A DNA stretch of 64,000 nucleotides from Rhynchospora pubera (Eukaryota > Streptophyta > Magnoliopsida > Poales > Cyperaceae): contig CM051459.1 in NCBI GenBank assembly GCA_028095005.1, positions 17,284,699-17,348,698 of the forward strand. The letters run 5' to 3'. The translations under genes were made by a program, and so were the position numbers. Every line of letters begins with the position of its first letter. The first letter of the stretch is position 1. The notes beneath the pieces were generated by a model, which saw only the letters and a list, made by a program, of their open reading frames with translations, was not told the origin of the DNA and ran no database searches. Shown one piece after another: positions 47,102 through 59,113 of the stretch.

Positions 47102-47886
47102 CACTATGTTTGGTTTGGAGGTAGAGAGTGGGAAGGGAAGGAAAATATAAAGAGGGAAGGAAAGGAATGAGAGGGAAAGAAAATAATTTTACTTTCTCTT
47201 GTTTGGATGAGGAAAGAAAATATTTTTTTTTTCTTCTTAATTCTTGTTTGGATGAATTAACATAACAAAATAAAATGATGATAATTGACAAATTTACCCA
47301 TGTAGCTTCGACTCATCTCGTAAATGATAAAATAGATAATTTATAACACCCTTTGTCCAATATCTATTGTACCAGAAATGAAATTTACTTCATAGTAATT
47401 AGTCATGACCCAAATCAAGTATAAACAATTCTTGTTGCATAGTTGCAACAACCCATTCAGAACACATATACTTTAATGAACTTTTAGTACATACAATTTG
47501 TGAATTCTTATTTTGTGTATGATTTTATCAGATTCTTTATATAATATGCAAATAAATAAGGAGAACACCTCAATAATCCATTGGTAGGTTAATCTTATGA
47601 ATGTTGAGGCCTGAGAACATTTGGACGAAAGTGGGAAAAAAAGGAAGGCTCAAGGGGCAGCAGCTGTCATTTTGTGTAGAGATAGAGACTCAAGTTTTTC
47701 TTCCCGTCCATTCTCCTCCAAATCGGAGGAGAAAATATTTACACAAAAAAGGAAATATTAGATGGAGCATTTACCCTCGTAAAAAATTTCCCTTGCCGAT
47801 TCCCCTCCATCCAAACAAGGATAAATTTTTAATTTTGTCTTTTTTTCCTTCCCTTCCCACCTGTTCTCCCCCATCCAAACACAGTG
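47102..47886. mobile_element. 785-bp non-autonomous PIF/Harbinger-like element
   Basis: Ends CACTATGTTTGG and CCAAACACAGTG with an exact TTA duplication (47099-47101, 47887-47889). The terminal inverted repeats extend through GGGAAGGGAAGGAAAA / TTTTCCTTCCCTTCCC. No transposase frame is present. Confidence 0.85.
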
Positions 47887-47889
47887 TTA

Positions 47890-48714
47890 GTCAATGAAGG
47901 TAATCCGTGTTGATTATATCTTACTACTTAATTAAATTTTGCACTACGAGATTAGAGACGTGTTACGCTAATACGCTCTTCAATTAAATTGGTGTCTCTG
48001 TCAATTTGAATTGTACGGTGATTCATTAAAAGCCATTGCTGTTACTGTTTTCCATCGTCCGTTTACAATCACACGGTGCTTATTTTGAAGCGTGGCCTCT
48101 ATTGGAATCACTACGCTGTTATTCATCTCCAGATAAGATGGTTTTGGGTTATGTTCCCAACCGTCCGATCTAAAACGATTGATTGGATCTACAACTCTCC
48201 TATTAATTCATTGTATGGTTAATTAAATTCGTAGATTTTAGAAGTCGGATTAAGGGAAAATATTTATTGTCGGTGAAAAATGACCCGCTATTGCCTAAGC
48301 GATGGGACAAGTTTCCATACGTTGAAAGTGAGAATTATGTAATGCACAAATTTTAATGAGAAAAGAAATGTGAAGCTTGTATAATTTTTTTTTTCGAATT
48401 ATATACAATATTTTAAATCTAGACTAGATTAAGCATAAATTATGTACAAAATTGATAAATTATATAAATACGAGCCATACATAATTTTAAATTTGTATAT
48501 AGTTCATATATATCTTTAACGCATTACAATTAATACAGTGTCGAATAATTGTGGACAATTTTTCCATTGGCGGTAGTTAGTAATTTTCAAGAATTATAAA
48601 AGACAGGGACGTGAATTATAACACATTGAATTGTTGCGCCTAATATCTGAATCAGATTGCTCTTCTGAATATTTTAAACGGTTGCTGACAATGACCAATT
48701 GGCTTTTAAACATT
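47890..48714. other. Intergenic, no supported feature
   Basis: AT-rich DNA with no convincing frame, repeat boundary or RNA gene. Confidence 0.5.
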
Positions 48715-48874
48715 GGGTGCGTTTGGATAGGTGTGGGAAGAAGGGAAGAAGGGAAGAAGTGAAAAAAAATATTGGGAAGTGTGTAACTTTGTGAAGAATT
48801 TGAATTGTTTATAATTTTTTTTAGCCTTCTTCCTTCTTCCTTCTTCCTTCTTCCAACCCCATCCAAACAAAGGC
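48715..48874. mobile_element. MITE, GGCTCCGTTTGGAT family
   Basis: Starts GGGTGCGTTTGGATAGGTG and ends CCCATCCAAACAAAGGC. It has the family core (GAAGAAGGGAAGAAG, AAGTGTGTAACTTTGTGAAG, TGTTTATAATTTTTTTT). A GGATGGATGGATGGATGG microsatellite abuts the right end, which obscures the target duplication. Confidence 0.75.
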
Positions 48875-48875
48875 T

Positions 48876-50164
48876 GGATGGATGGATGGATGGATACGGG
48901 CATTGCAAATGGACTTTTCGGATTTAAAACAGTAGTAACTGTATTTTGTTTTTCTGTTTTTATTTTTGGTCTTTTGTGGGACACTGAGATAAGCAGTGTG
49001 AACAAGCTGGCTTCTCCATTGATGCGGGTACGTACCCAGTACTAATTAAGTGTACATTTGTACTAAGTTAATTTGGATAAGCGGCTAAGCCAGGTCAAAG
49101 ATGGCAGACTGGTTCCCAGGGGCTGTGGCCTGTGGATTCGTTCATAGGTTTTGATTTTCTATGACTACAGCGTACATAATATAATTATGCCTTTGCCACT
49201 GACACTGGTTCGTTCAACGTGTAACCTTTTTTTTCTTTTTCCTATTTTCCTCTTATAAGTTTTAGTTCAATTGCACATGCTAGTTTTCTTTTTGAAGTAG
49301 AAATTTTATATTATAAACTATTTGTCGATCGATTTACACGTTCTGATCAAGAGGATGCATCTGAAATTTAAGTAAAGATCGGTAATGTGTGTGATTTTTT
49401 TTTTTTTCAAATTTTGCTTTGTATGACTTTTAAATTTTATTTGTTAGTAAAATTGCTAATTTGGTAATCGCCAATGGCTCTCAAAAGGGAAATTATTGGT
49501 AGTTCAACGTAGCTAACTAGCTATGCTCACTGAAACAATTCAGGCTATTCAGTTCTATTCTCCTTTGATTAAAAATAAACAAATGTTTGCTTTGTCATTT
49601 CTTTTGAATGTCCATATTGATAGGTTTTACACAGTATATATGTTAAAAGTTAATAAGCCACAGCGAATCCGAATCTAGGAAGGTCTTGACCAAGTCTTCT
49701 CTGCGGAAAGGATTTTTAGGCGGACTTGCTTTCTTTTATTGAAAACTTGAGTGGACTTGTCAAAAAAAAATTTGTTATTTTTTTGCATTCCCAGGTTTAT
49801 ATGGAGTAATGTATATCCTCCAACGTCCAACTGCAGGACCCATTTTTCGTTGTTGTGAGATTATTCTACAAATGGGTGATTATCCTACGTACGTAACATT
49901 GTTTTAAATTTAAGAAAACTGTCTGCTACGGTCGTATGGGAGATTACAAGTTGAGCTGGACATTTTAATCAGTCTATATATATAGACATGTTTAATCATG
50001 CAACCATCTGACATAAATTGACATTATCGCTGTTTTTCTCTCCTTTTTTTTCAATACCCCTCCACGATATTATGCGAGCCTCATGGACTTGTAATTTTTT
50101 TTGTTCTGTTTAAACAAATACTTATTATATATATATTGAAATTATACAAGACGTTTTTTATGTT
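48876..50164. other. Intergenic, no supported feature
   Basis: AT-rich DNA between a MITE and a solo LTR. No gene, RNA or bounded repeat could be supported. Confidence 0.5.
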
Positions 50165-50169
50165 ATTGA

Positions 50170-50853
50170 TGTAAGCAAATTAACGACCTTGAATGCGGAA
50201 TAAACCAAGATCAATCGATTACCTCCAGCCATGCTTTTTCTTGTGAATGGTTGAATAGAAAATCCTATAGAGAACAACACCAAGAAGAGCACTACAGAAC
50301 CGAACTGCTTCCCTTGCCTCGATGGTGAACTCCGGGATATCGGTCTTGACCTCGTCTCCCTTCTCCTCTCTCTGTTCCTCTCAAATGGTGCCTTAGTTTG
50401 AGACAGAGAGAAAATAATACTCCAATAATTATCCATCAGAATTATTGAGTATATAAATTAAGGAATCTCAATCACTTGATAGATGCAGATCCAAGGGTCC
50501 ACAATTAATGTTGAGATCATAATCCAAAAGGTACAAATATCTATCGAATTAAACTTGCCAATTAACTCACGGATTTAATTGATTTCCGTCCGATTCGTTG
50601 ATAAACGAAATTAATCGTCTATAAACGATTGGCTCGTAATAATATACAAATGATCATATGTCGGACACAGTTATGTCCCGTCCGTGACTAGCCAATAAAT
50701 TGGCTACACGATGTGCGCACATATATCATGATCATTTCAATTGAATAAACCATGCACCAATCATTTAATTAATCCTTTATTTAAATGAAAGTCAAATCAT
50801 ATTCAACCATGCATATTGCACAAATATTAGTAATTTGCACCATTAATATTACA
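50170..50853 (-). repeat. Solo LTR of the right-edge copia family
   Basis: 684 bp, on the plus strand TGTAAGCAAATTAACGACC...TTAATATTACA, with an exact 5-bp target duplication ATTGA (50165-50169, 50854-50858). It matches the LTRs at 56954 and 63845 over the GAACCGAACTGCTTCCCTTG block and flanks. With no internal region, it records LTR-LTR recombination. A 92-codon frame inside it is incidental. Confidence 0.93.
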
Positions 50854-51078
50854 ATTGATGTAAATTTTTTTGAGTAATTACACAAAAAAGTCCTTAGAAG
50901 CATATAAATATCAACTTGATTCTCAAATACAATCTGCACCAAACAGATCCTACAAATAACCTGATACGAATACCACTATGCTTGTTTGCATGACATCATT
51001 AAATAGTAACTAACATCACATATTAACACCCCATGCACATTGACGTAAATTATAATTAAAAAAATTACTTAAATTTTT

Positions 51079-51479
51079 GAGAAATGCTAGAGTTCAATAT
51101 ATATATTGGACAGATGGGGTCCATCCAATACGATCGTTTTCATATTTTAAAATTTCAAATGACCGATTCGAAGCATTCAATATGTTCTCCATATTGAAAA
51201 CTTATAAGAAACCAAAATTTTATATTTTTTTCCGAATTTATTTACTATTTTTTTGGTATTTTAGAAAATCGTTGTGATCCATAATTTTTATATCATGAAT
51301 TTTCTAAAAAACCAAGAAATAGTAAAAAAATTCAAAAAAAATGAAAAAAATGATTTCTTATAAATTTTCAATATGGAGAGCATATTGAATAATTTGGATT
51401 GGTCATTTGAACTTTGAAACGAGAGAAAGATCGTATTGGATGTGAATTTTCTCTAAATTATTGGACACTGGCATTCCTC
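51079..51479. mobile_element. Mutator-like MITE
   Basis: 401 bp with inverted ends GAGAAATGCTAG / CTGGCATTCCTC and an exact 9-bp target duplication TAAATTTTT (51070-51078, 51480-51488). Inner arms pair (CATATTGAAAACTTATAAG against CTTATAAATTTTCAATATG; ATCCAATACGATC against GATCGTATTGGAT). A 9-bp duplication indicates Mutator-like mobilisation. Confidence 0.92.
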
Positions 51480-51488
51480 TAAATTTTT

Positions 51489-52295
51489 GTTACCATATGT
51501 ACATATGCATCATTATAATAATATAGATAATGATGTGAATTTTCTTTTCATCTAGCCTTTTCAACCAATAAGATGGTAGGATTAAAATGAGATTTTTTCT
51601 TTCCAAATTTTACAGATCATATTTTCAATATAAAATTTGAATGATTCTTTTTAACGACCATTTGTATATATCTAAGTAATTATTCTTTTCCAGCTGGCTC
51701 TTCCTTCGTCAACCCTTCTTTGGTTTAAATATATATGCCATCTTATCTCATATGAACTAATTATTTTTTTTGAAGGTCAGGTGGGCAATCACCACACCAA
51801 CTGAATTATATTTAAAAAATCGATATTTACAAATAAAAAGGAAGCATATGAACTAATTATATATACACGAATATTACAATCAAGTCGACGGCCTAAAGAA
51901 AAACACAATGTACATCTCAATATGCGTGCGCCAGCATTATTGGTACCTCAAGTGCAAGCATTTTTAGTGAATAGGTTCAGCATTGTCCAAATGATACTAT
52001 AATCAGTAATATTATATTGATCTCCCCTCAACTTTGTAGTGTATGACACTATGACTCAACAAAAGGAGAGATTTTTACGAGATGTATGCATTTATTTTGA
52101 GATTCGGACAACAGTCTCTGCTCCCACCTTCTCCCGATAGAAGTTCGGATAAAGACGGTATAATGACGCTGTCTTTGGATATTATTTATCTGATGATTAT
52201 ATTTGAGAAAGTGAGATGGGTTGAAACTTGGAAGTCATACATTAGCACAAACGAGGAAGGAGCAAGAAATCCAATACAACTGATAGGGACATAGT
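51489..52295. other. Intergenic, no supported feature
   Basis: AT-rich DNA; only short frames with no domain. Confidence 0.5.
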
Positions 52296-52298
52296 ATT

Positions 52299-52443
52299 GG
52301 CTCCGTTTGGATAGATGTGTGAAGAAGGAAAGAAGTGGGAAGAAGTATTGGGAAGTGTGTAACTTTGTGAAAAGTTTGGATTGTTTATAATAAATTTGGA
52401 CCTTCTTCCTTCTTCCTTCTTCCAATCCCATCCAAACAAGGCC
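52299..52443. mobile_element. MITE, GGCTCCGTTTGGAT family
   Basis: Starts GGCTCCGTTTGGATAGATG and ends CCCATCCAAACAAGGCC; ATT on both sides (52296-52298, 52444-52446). Shares the AAGTGTGTAACTTTGTGAA core with its relatives. Confidence 0.85.
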
Positions 52444-52779
52444 ATTAGTATGATTGAGATGAGATGTTATAGGACTAGTAACAATCTTTCTTCCATATAT
52501 GGATATGTATGGTTTAATATTAATACCAAATATCAAATTTAAAAAATAGTAATGTGTAATTTGTAAACAAAATGTTGAACTTACGTGTATTCTATCTTCT
52601 AACGATTTTTTGAAATTTATCCATCTTGTAATAAAAATGATAGTAACGAAAACAAAATATTATGATGACACCAATGACAAAATGGTAAACTTTTATGCCC
52701 ATGGTTAATTAAGTCTCAGCTTTCGTCTTGGAATTAGGAAATTTAAACCCGTGCTGACCAGGCATCATTAATTATCTTA

Positions 52780-52922
52780 GGCTCCGTTTGGATAGGTGTG
52801 GGAAGAAGGAAAGAAGAGAAAAAATGAGAAGAAGTATTGGGAAGTGTGTAACTTTGTGAAGAGTTTAGATTGTTTATAATAAATTTGAGCCTTCTTCTTT
52901 CTTTCTATATCCAAACGGTGCC
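52780..52922. mobile_element. MITE, GGCTCCGTTTGGAT family, TTA duplication
   Basis: Starts GGCTCCGTTTGGATAGGTG and ends TATCCAAACGGTGCC; exact TTA target duplication (52777-52779, 52923-52925), which best supports PIF/Harbinger origin for the family. Confidence 0.88.
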
Positions 52923-53031
52923 TTAGAGAAGTAAATCGAACTCGGCTATATTTAATTGATTAGTAATAAGTTTCCAAAGAGATTCTTGACTTGGCCCAGA
53001 TAATTATGTGCGGCTCTTATGCTTTGAATTA

Positions 53032-53033
<2 letters not shown>

Positions 53034-53080
<47 letters not shown>

Positions 53081-53082
53081 TT
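53034..53082. repeat. (ATT)n microsatellite
   Basis: About 15 ATT units in a row, giving an artificial poly-isoleucine frame on the plus strand. Confidence 0.95.
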
Positions 53083-53916
53083 GGTTTTTCTCTATCTCTC
53101 TGATTTTATTTTCGTGTGGTCCTCTTATTTTTTTCCCCGCGTAGCCCTCTTTAGTAAAAAGTTATATATCTTGTATATATCACGTGGAATGTGTCTTCTT
53201 AAATTATTTTTCCAAATACCTACTTCTTGAATTTTAGTTGATCGTTGTTTCGGTCATCGCAATATTTTAGAAGAGAGAGAATTGTGAAAGATTGACTTCT
53301 TTACCGGTTAAAATTGACTCAATTTTATTCTTTCACAAAATTCATGCTTTTTTGAACACGAGCAGAAAAGTGTAGAACAGAAGCCTTTTTTTTTTACCCG
53401 TTATTCCATTCTCTTGCCGAACACAGTTATTCTTATTCGGCAAGCGTGAAATAGCGAAAGAGTTGAATTGAGTCAATTCCAACTGCAAGATAAGCCACTC
53501 TTTTGCAGTTATATCCTCTCATAAAATTGTGCAGTGCAAGAGCCAAATAGATATTGGCTAAAGTGCGAAGAAATCTGATCTTATATCTTCACTAAAATAT
53601 CATAATAGTTTATTCCATCCAATTTTTTTTCTATGTGAAACTAAATATCATAATAGTTTATTCTTTTAATATTATTTTTATATCTTTTTACTATGTCACC
53701 ATTATCAGAAAGTTTGAAGACAAATATTGGTGGTGGAATTATTGAAGTACAAACTCTTTTAGATATTTTTAGTCTAATTCGAACCCAATCAATCACAACC
53801 GTTCATAATATTAAGAAACGATATACTTTTCAGCTAGCCCACCTAAAGATTCATCCATTACGACTTGTTGAGATCCCAGTTATTTACTTGTGTTTCGTAT
53901 GATCCTAATTTTTTTA

Positions 53917-54857
53917 GGCAAAATTAGATATAACCCCTTGAAATATCTCTAATTAAAAATAACCCCCTCGAAATTTCAAATTTAGATATAGCCCCTTTTA
54001 ATCATCTCAATAATAGATATAAACCCTTTTAGTCCATTTTATATATTCTAACAATATTTTTCAAAAAAAAATAATGAACTAAACAATATTTGGACGAAAA
54101 TGTCCTTCTCTCTTTCTCTCCGCGCCAAATTAGTTGTCCATCAAGCTATTTCCCAATAAAATTCATTGACCACAACAAAGAACCTCGTTAGATATATATA
54201 CATATTTTTTTTGAGATTATAATGCACTTAGGATGGTATTTTAATAAAACAAATAGTATTCGGTTATTAAGGATCCATGAACCAGTGGCTAAAGTTCGAA
54301 GGGCAAAAGGTAAAAGCAAAGCTAAAAAGATAAAATGAATAAAAGAGAAAAGTAAAAGAAAGAACAAAGAAAATAGAAGGTAAGCGGACGGAGCTTTATC
54401 AGGCTATATTGTACCAGTAGGTGAACGAAGCCTTTGTCTCCATTGTTATTTAGCGCAGAAGAGGGGTCTAAATTTTCATGTTTATTTCAAGCGGGAAAAT
54501 GAAAGGTCTTGGACTGGGAGAGGGGCATTTTCGTTCAAATATTGTACAGTTCATTATTTTGTTAAAAAATATTGTTTTATATCTCCATTGTTATTTAGCG
54601 CAGAAGAGGGGTCTAAATTTTCATGTTTATTTCAAGCGGGAAAATGAAAGGTCTTGGACTGGGAGAGGGGCATTTTCGTTCAAATATTGTACAGTTCATT
54701 ATTTTGTTAAAAAATATTGTTAGAATATATAAAAATGATAAAAGGGTTTATATCTATTATTGAGATGATTAAAAGGGGTTATATCTAAATTTGAAGTTTC
54801 GAAAGGGTTATTTCTAATTGGAAATGTTTTGAGGGGTTATATCTAATTTTGTCTTTT
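53917..54857. mobile_element. Long-TIR element with an internal tandem duplication
   Basis: Arms of about 190 bp are inverted copies: AGGCAAAATTAGATATAACC at the left and GGGGTTATATCTAATTTTGT at the right, continuing through TATAGATATAAACCC / GGGTTTATATCTA and AACAATATTTGGACGAAAATG / CATTTTCGTTCAAATATTG. Inside, a ~140-bp unit is repeated head to tail (about 54437-54576 and 54582-54721). No transposase was found. The flanks are T runs, so a target duplication cannot be read. Long TIRs suggest Mutator-like origin. Confidence 0.75.
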
Positions 54858-56050
54858 TTTGTATTTAAATCCGTAGTTTAAGAGCCTGAGACATTATTCT
54901 GGACTCAGAAAAGTCAAAGGCAAGACTCGTGTTTGAGAAAACCCAAAAGGTGAGAGAACAGTGGAAGGAATTATTGATGGGAATAATAAATAGATTGCAA
55001 TTAATTCACAATTTCTTACTTCTTCATTACGAATTCTCACATTAAGTAAAAAAATTTAAAAATAAAAATTAATAAATAAATTGTTAGTCTTATATATTAA
55101 TTGTGTATGGAATCACATATACTTTTAACATCATTTGATATTTATTTAAAGTTTTAAAATGCGGACCATTGGCATTTTCATCTCATTTGGTGAATGAATT
55201 TTCCTTATTTTTCATTACAATGACAATGATATGTACATTTGAGGCGTCTTATTTCCGAATTGTAATATTTTTAACAGTTGAAAGCCGTCAAATGAGTTAA
55301 TGGATTCCTATCCTAATAACTTGACAGTTATATTTATTTTTATTGGACTGAAAAGAAATATATTAAGCTTAATAAGTAATGAATATGTTTTATAGTTCAT
55401 ATATGATTTTCTATGGCATCAAATATAACATATAAAATTTTAAATTAATGAAATCATTAATTAAGTATCGATAAATTTGAATCCATATATAATGTGAATC
55501 TTCCATTTAGAAAAGATTTAAATTTGCTAGCGGATATTGAAAAGGGACCGCTCGTAAAGAGAGAGCCGTCCAATGAATGTCAAGCGATTTCGTTTGGTAC
55601 TGTAAAATAAAAAGTAAAGTCAAGGTTTGAACAGCAACTTGCTCCCTATTATATATATTTCTGAAGCGAAGTAGATATCGACAAAAGGATTGTAGGTTTG
55701 CATCAATTTGCCAAAAATAATAAAAAAAGAACAGTACTGGCAACCCTTGTCTTGTGAAATTTGTGCAAAAGGAGTACATAGTTTGAAATAATAAGGTGAT
55801 TGAAAATTTGAGTTGATGGCGAAATTTTAGCTAAGCCCCCCCCCCCCCCCCCTACAATTTTCCTACATTGTATGACAATTGAAGATGATAGGGGAAAAAA
55901 AAATCCCTCAAACGTACTTTTCTACATTTATTAATACGACGGGAATTGATAAAGATCGTCAGTTAATTCCTAATTTGCTGCCAAATGTCATACTTACAAC
56001 GTTACAATATCCCTGCAACGAGTTTGTTTGGGAGCCACATGTATATTCTT
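54858..56050. other. Intergenic with C run, no gene
   Basis: AT-rich DNA with a run of about 18 C at 55835-55852. No gene supported. Confidence 0.5.
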
Positions 56051-56053
56051 ATT

Positions 56054-56199
56054 GGCTCCGTTTGGATAGGTGTGGAAAGAAAAAAAGAAGGAAATAAGTA
56101 TTGGAAAGTGTGTAACTTTGTGAAGAGTTTGAATTGTTTATAATTTTTTTTTTCATTTTTCCTTTTTCCTACTTTTTCTCAACGCATCCAAACGGAAAC
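56054..56199. mobile_element. MITE, GGCTCCGTTTGGAT family
   Basis: Starts GGCTCCGTTTGGATAGGTG and ends CATCCAAACGGAAAC; ATT on both sides (56051-56053, 56200-56202). Family core present. Confidence 0.85.
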
Positions 56200-56202
56200 A
56201 TT

Positions 56203-56948
56203 CTTGTTTTATTTTTTTTGAATATCATGTTTTCTTATTGGCTTTAAATGATCTCATCCCAGTTCGTTGACCCGCTTCAGCGATTGAAAGTTTAAATTAT
56301 TGCACATGAAATTTATCTTTCCTAAGTCTTGGTCAAACACGAACATTTTTGTTAAAGAACGCCTTAATTGTGCTTTAATAACCGTTAAACATCACATCAG
56401 TATACCATATTTTCCATCCAACGCTCTATGACAAGTTGGATAGGTAAACTTGTAGTTGTAGGTAAAATTGTTGTTTTACGAAATTGATGGAAGTTCAGGA
56501 TTAGCGCTTGAGAATCGAATTGACAATTTTTTTTCAAGGACAAGTTTTCTAAATTATTTAGAAACTAAATGTCACAAAAAATTCTCAGCTGGGTTTCGAA
56601 TCCACTAATGAAGATTTGTCGTTTTTTTTTTTACTAAACCAAAAAGGTAGTTTTGAAATTGTCAAAATTTAAAAAATAAGAAAAATGAATTTTGAAAATC
56701 AGGCCTTGATATGTCAGCCCATGATTTTTTTCAGTTGAGGACTTCCGCCGTGGCAGACTAAAAAAACATTTCATTTCAACTGCGCTAATAATTACTAGAA
56801 CATATTTTTTTTCCAACAAACTTCTTTATTATTATTATTATAATATTTTATTTATTTATTTTCATGCCAATATGTAGCATTGCACAAGCCTAGATTTTTT
56901 TTTTAGTCAAATAACATAAAGGAACTCCTAATCAGACCTTAACATGTG
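56203..56948. other. Intergenic, no supported feature
   Basis: AT-rich spacer with an ATT tract near 56828. No gene supported. Confidence 0.5.
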
Positions 56949-57454
56949 ATTCATGTAAGCAAATTAACGACCTTGAATGCGGAATAAACCAAGATCAATC
57001 GATTACCTCCAGCCATGCTTTCTCTTGTGAATGGTGGAATAGAATTCCTGTAGAGAATAATACCGAGAAGAGCACTACAGAACCGAACTGCTTCCCTTGC
57101 CTTGATGGTGAACTCCGGGATATCGGTCCTGACCTCGTCTCCCTTCTCCTCTCTCTGTTCCTCTCAAATGATGCCTTTAGTTTGAGACAGAGAGAAAATG
57201 ATACTCCTAATAATTATCCATCAGAATTATTGAGTATATAAAGAAACCCCAATCACTTGATAGATGCAAATCCAAGGGTCTATTGCTGAGATCATATGTA
57301 AAAGGTGCAAATTAAGTTCATTGTATTTGGCCGTATCATTTAATCTGATTTTATACCGACTTAATACAAGTCGCGTCCGACTCGTTTACAAAATCAAAAT
57401 TAAATTCCGTCTAAATCGTTTATAGACGATTATCCAATCGTTTATTAACGATCT

Positions 57455-59113
57455 TGATCGAGGGTGTGAACCAAGGTCAAACCAATAAAGCCTTGTACTC
57501 GACTAGTCGTTCGTAGTAGAGTAAAGGTGTCGAACCCACAGAGATGGATATGAATATTATTCTTATTATTTCGTTAAATCTAGACGATAAAAATTGAGAA
57601 GAGAATTGAAATCACGAATAGAACAAATTAAATTATAATAAAGGAATGCAATTGCAAGTAACAAGAATATGCAAAACAATTGAAATAAATCTTTTTGGGG
57701 TTTTCTAACGGATTAGGATATGATAATAAAGGTGCCTTAGGGTTCGATTTCACTTAGAACTGGCCACAGAGTCGCAAGATCTAGCACTGTCGTATTCGGC
57801 CTTGCTAATTCCACTGTGTAAATGCTGTGGTTTACCGTTTCGTTGATTTATTCAAGCCAAGGATCCATCTAGCCAAACCTAACTCCCTAACCCTCCGCTT
57901 TCGCCTATCGGGTACGGTATTTGGAATGGGATCTAGTGTTGAATAACCCTCATCGAGTGTATTGCACCCCCAACTTTCGTTGTTCGGTGGACTTACTCGA
58001 GTTTACCAATGGTTTTCTACGAGGTATCTAGTTAGATTTTCGCCTAACTAGAAACGTTTACTTTTGGTTAATAATTGGTCGACTTTCGCCATTGACCTAC
58101 CTCGAAATACTTGCACAGGACTCGATTAATATAATGTAAAGAAGTTCCCAACAAATGCGCGCGTACAAAAGTCGAGCAATACAAGTAGTAAACAGTCCAA
58201 ACACAAGCAATTTCAATTTAAATCCCAAGGGTAATTGACTTCATCCATCAACAAAACAAATAAACCAAGCAAAACCTAGATCTAAGCTACATCGTTCCCT
58301 AAAGCAAAGAGTTTTTAGCCTAACATACTAAGAGTAACAATGCAAATAACAAAATATAGAACTAAACAATCCATAAAACCAGAAAATAGAGGAATAGTAC
58401 TAGAAAATACACAAATAAACCAGTTTTTGAGATAAAACCACTGCCAAATGCACACTAGAAGGTAGGGAATCCGTCGGAGCAGCAACCACAGCGAAGCCTC
58501 GAGTCTAACCCCTGTCACAGTCGCCCAAAGCCAAGAGAAAAGAGCCCAAAAGTGGATCTGGATCTGCTGGAGAAGAAGGAGAGCGAAAGGAATGAAAGAT
58601 GCCCCCCTCTATACAAGGAAGGCGCCTATATCATCCCCAGCAGCTGTCACATTAATTTCCCTTCAATTTTGGCGGAAATTGAGGCTTCCAAATGGAGAAA
58701 ACGCCCCCAGAACGCTGCCAGAACACTTTCCATGTAAAGCAATTCGGACCGAATTCAGGGGAATTCGGACCGAATTGATGCCGCTGGATTTTCAGGAGGG
58801 TCTGCGCTGGAATTCGGACCGAATTCAGGGGAATTCGGACCGAATTGATGGCTCTGGTTCGCGAAACATCTTGATTCGAGCGAGGTCGCTTCATCGGGTT
58901 GAGTTGGGGCTTGGTCTAGGCTAGGCATGAGTCATCTAGCACCTGAATTGCTGCTTTCCTTGCTGATTTTCTTGGATTCCTACAAATAAGATCAAAGTGC
59001 AAAAGGCAGTGCCAAATCTGGCAAAGAAAGGCAAAAACAGTAATAAATCAAAGTTTTAGTAACAATTTCGATGTAAAGTCTGGTCAAAATAGCAATATAT
59101 ATATGAGATAACA
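57455..59113. mobile_element. Non-autonomous TG...CA element, copy 2, inside an LTR
   Basis: 1659 bp starting TGATCGAGGG and ending GAGATAACA, with an exact 5-bp duplication GATCT (57450-57454, 59114-59118). The start matches copy 1 at 24689 (TGATCGAAGG), and GGTGTCGAACCCACAGAGATGG near the left end parallels the copy 1 block. No coding domain, PBS or paired LTR was seen. The position inside the copia LTR makes it the younger insertion. Confidence 0.85.
58741..58850. repeat. Near-palindromic AATTCGGACCGAATT repeats
   Basis: AATTCGGACCGAATT occurs four times in two pairs; each pair reads GAATTCAGGGGAATTC in the middle and ends TTGATG. The two ~42-bp units are about 20 bp apart. It lies within the non-autonomous element 57455-59113. 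Confidence 0.9.

Noticed and set aside
50158..50436. 92-codon minus-strand frame with a hydrophobic segment
   Set aside because: It lies within a solo LTR and the same DNA recurs at 56954 and 63845 with frame-breaking differences.
53040..53230. 79-codon plus-strand frame with poly-isoleucine
   Set aside because: Generated by the (ATT)n microsatellite.
54478..54723. 81-codon frame with an internal repeat
   Set aside because: The repeat is the DNA tandem duplication inside a long-TIR element, not a protein repeat; no start context or domain.
58592..58924. 110-codon frame with repeated IRTEF-type units
   Set aside because: Reflects the AATTCGGACCGAATT array inside a non-autonomous element.
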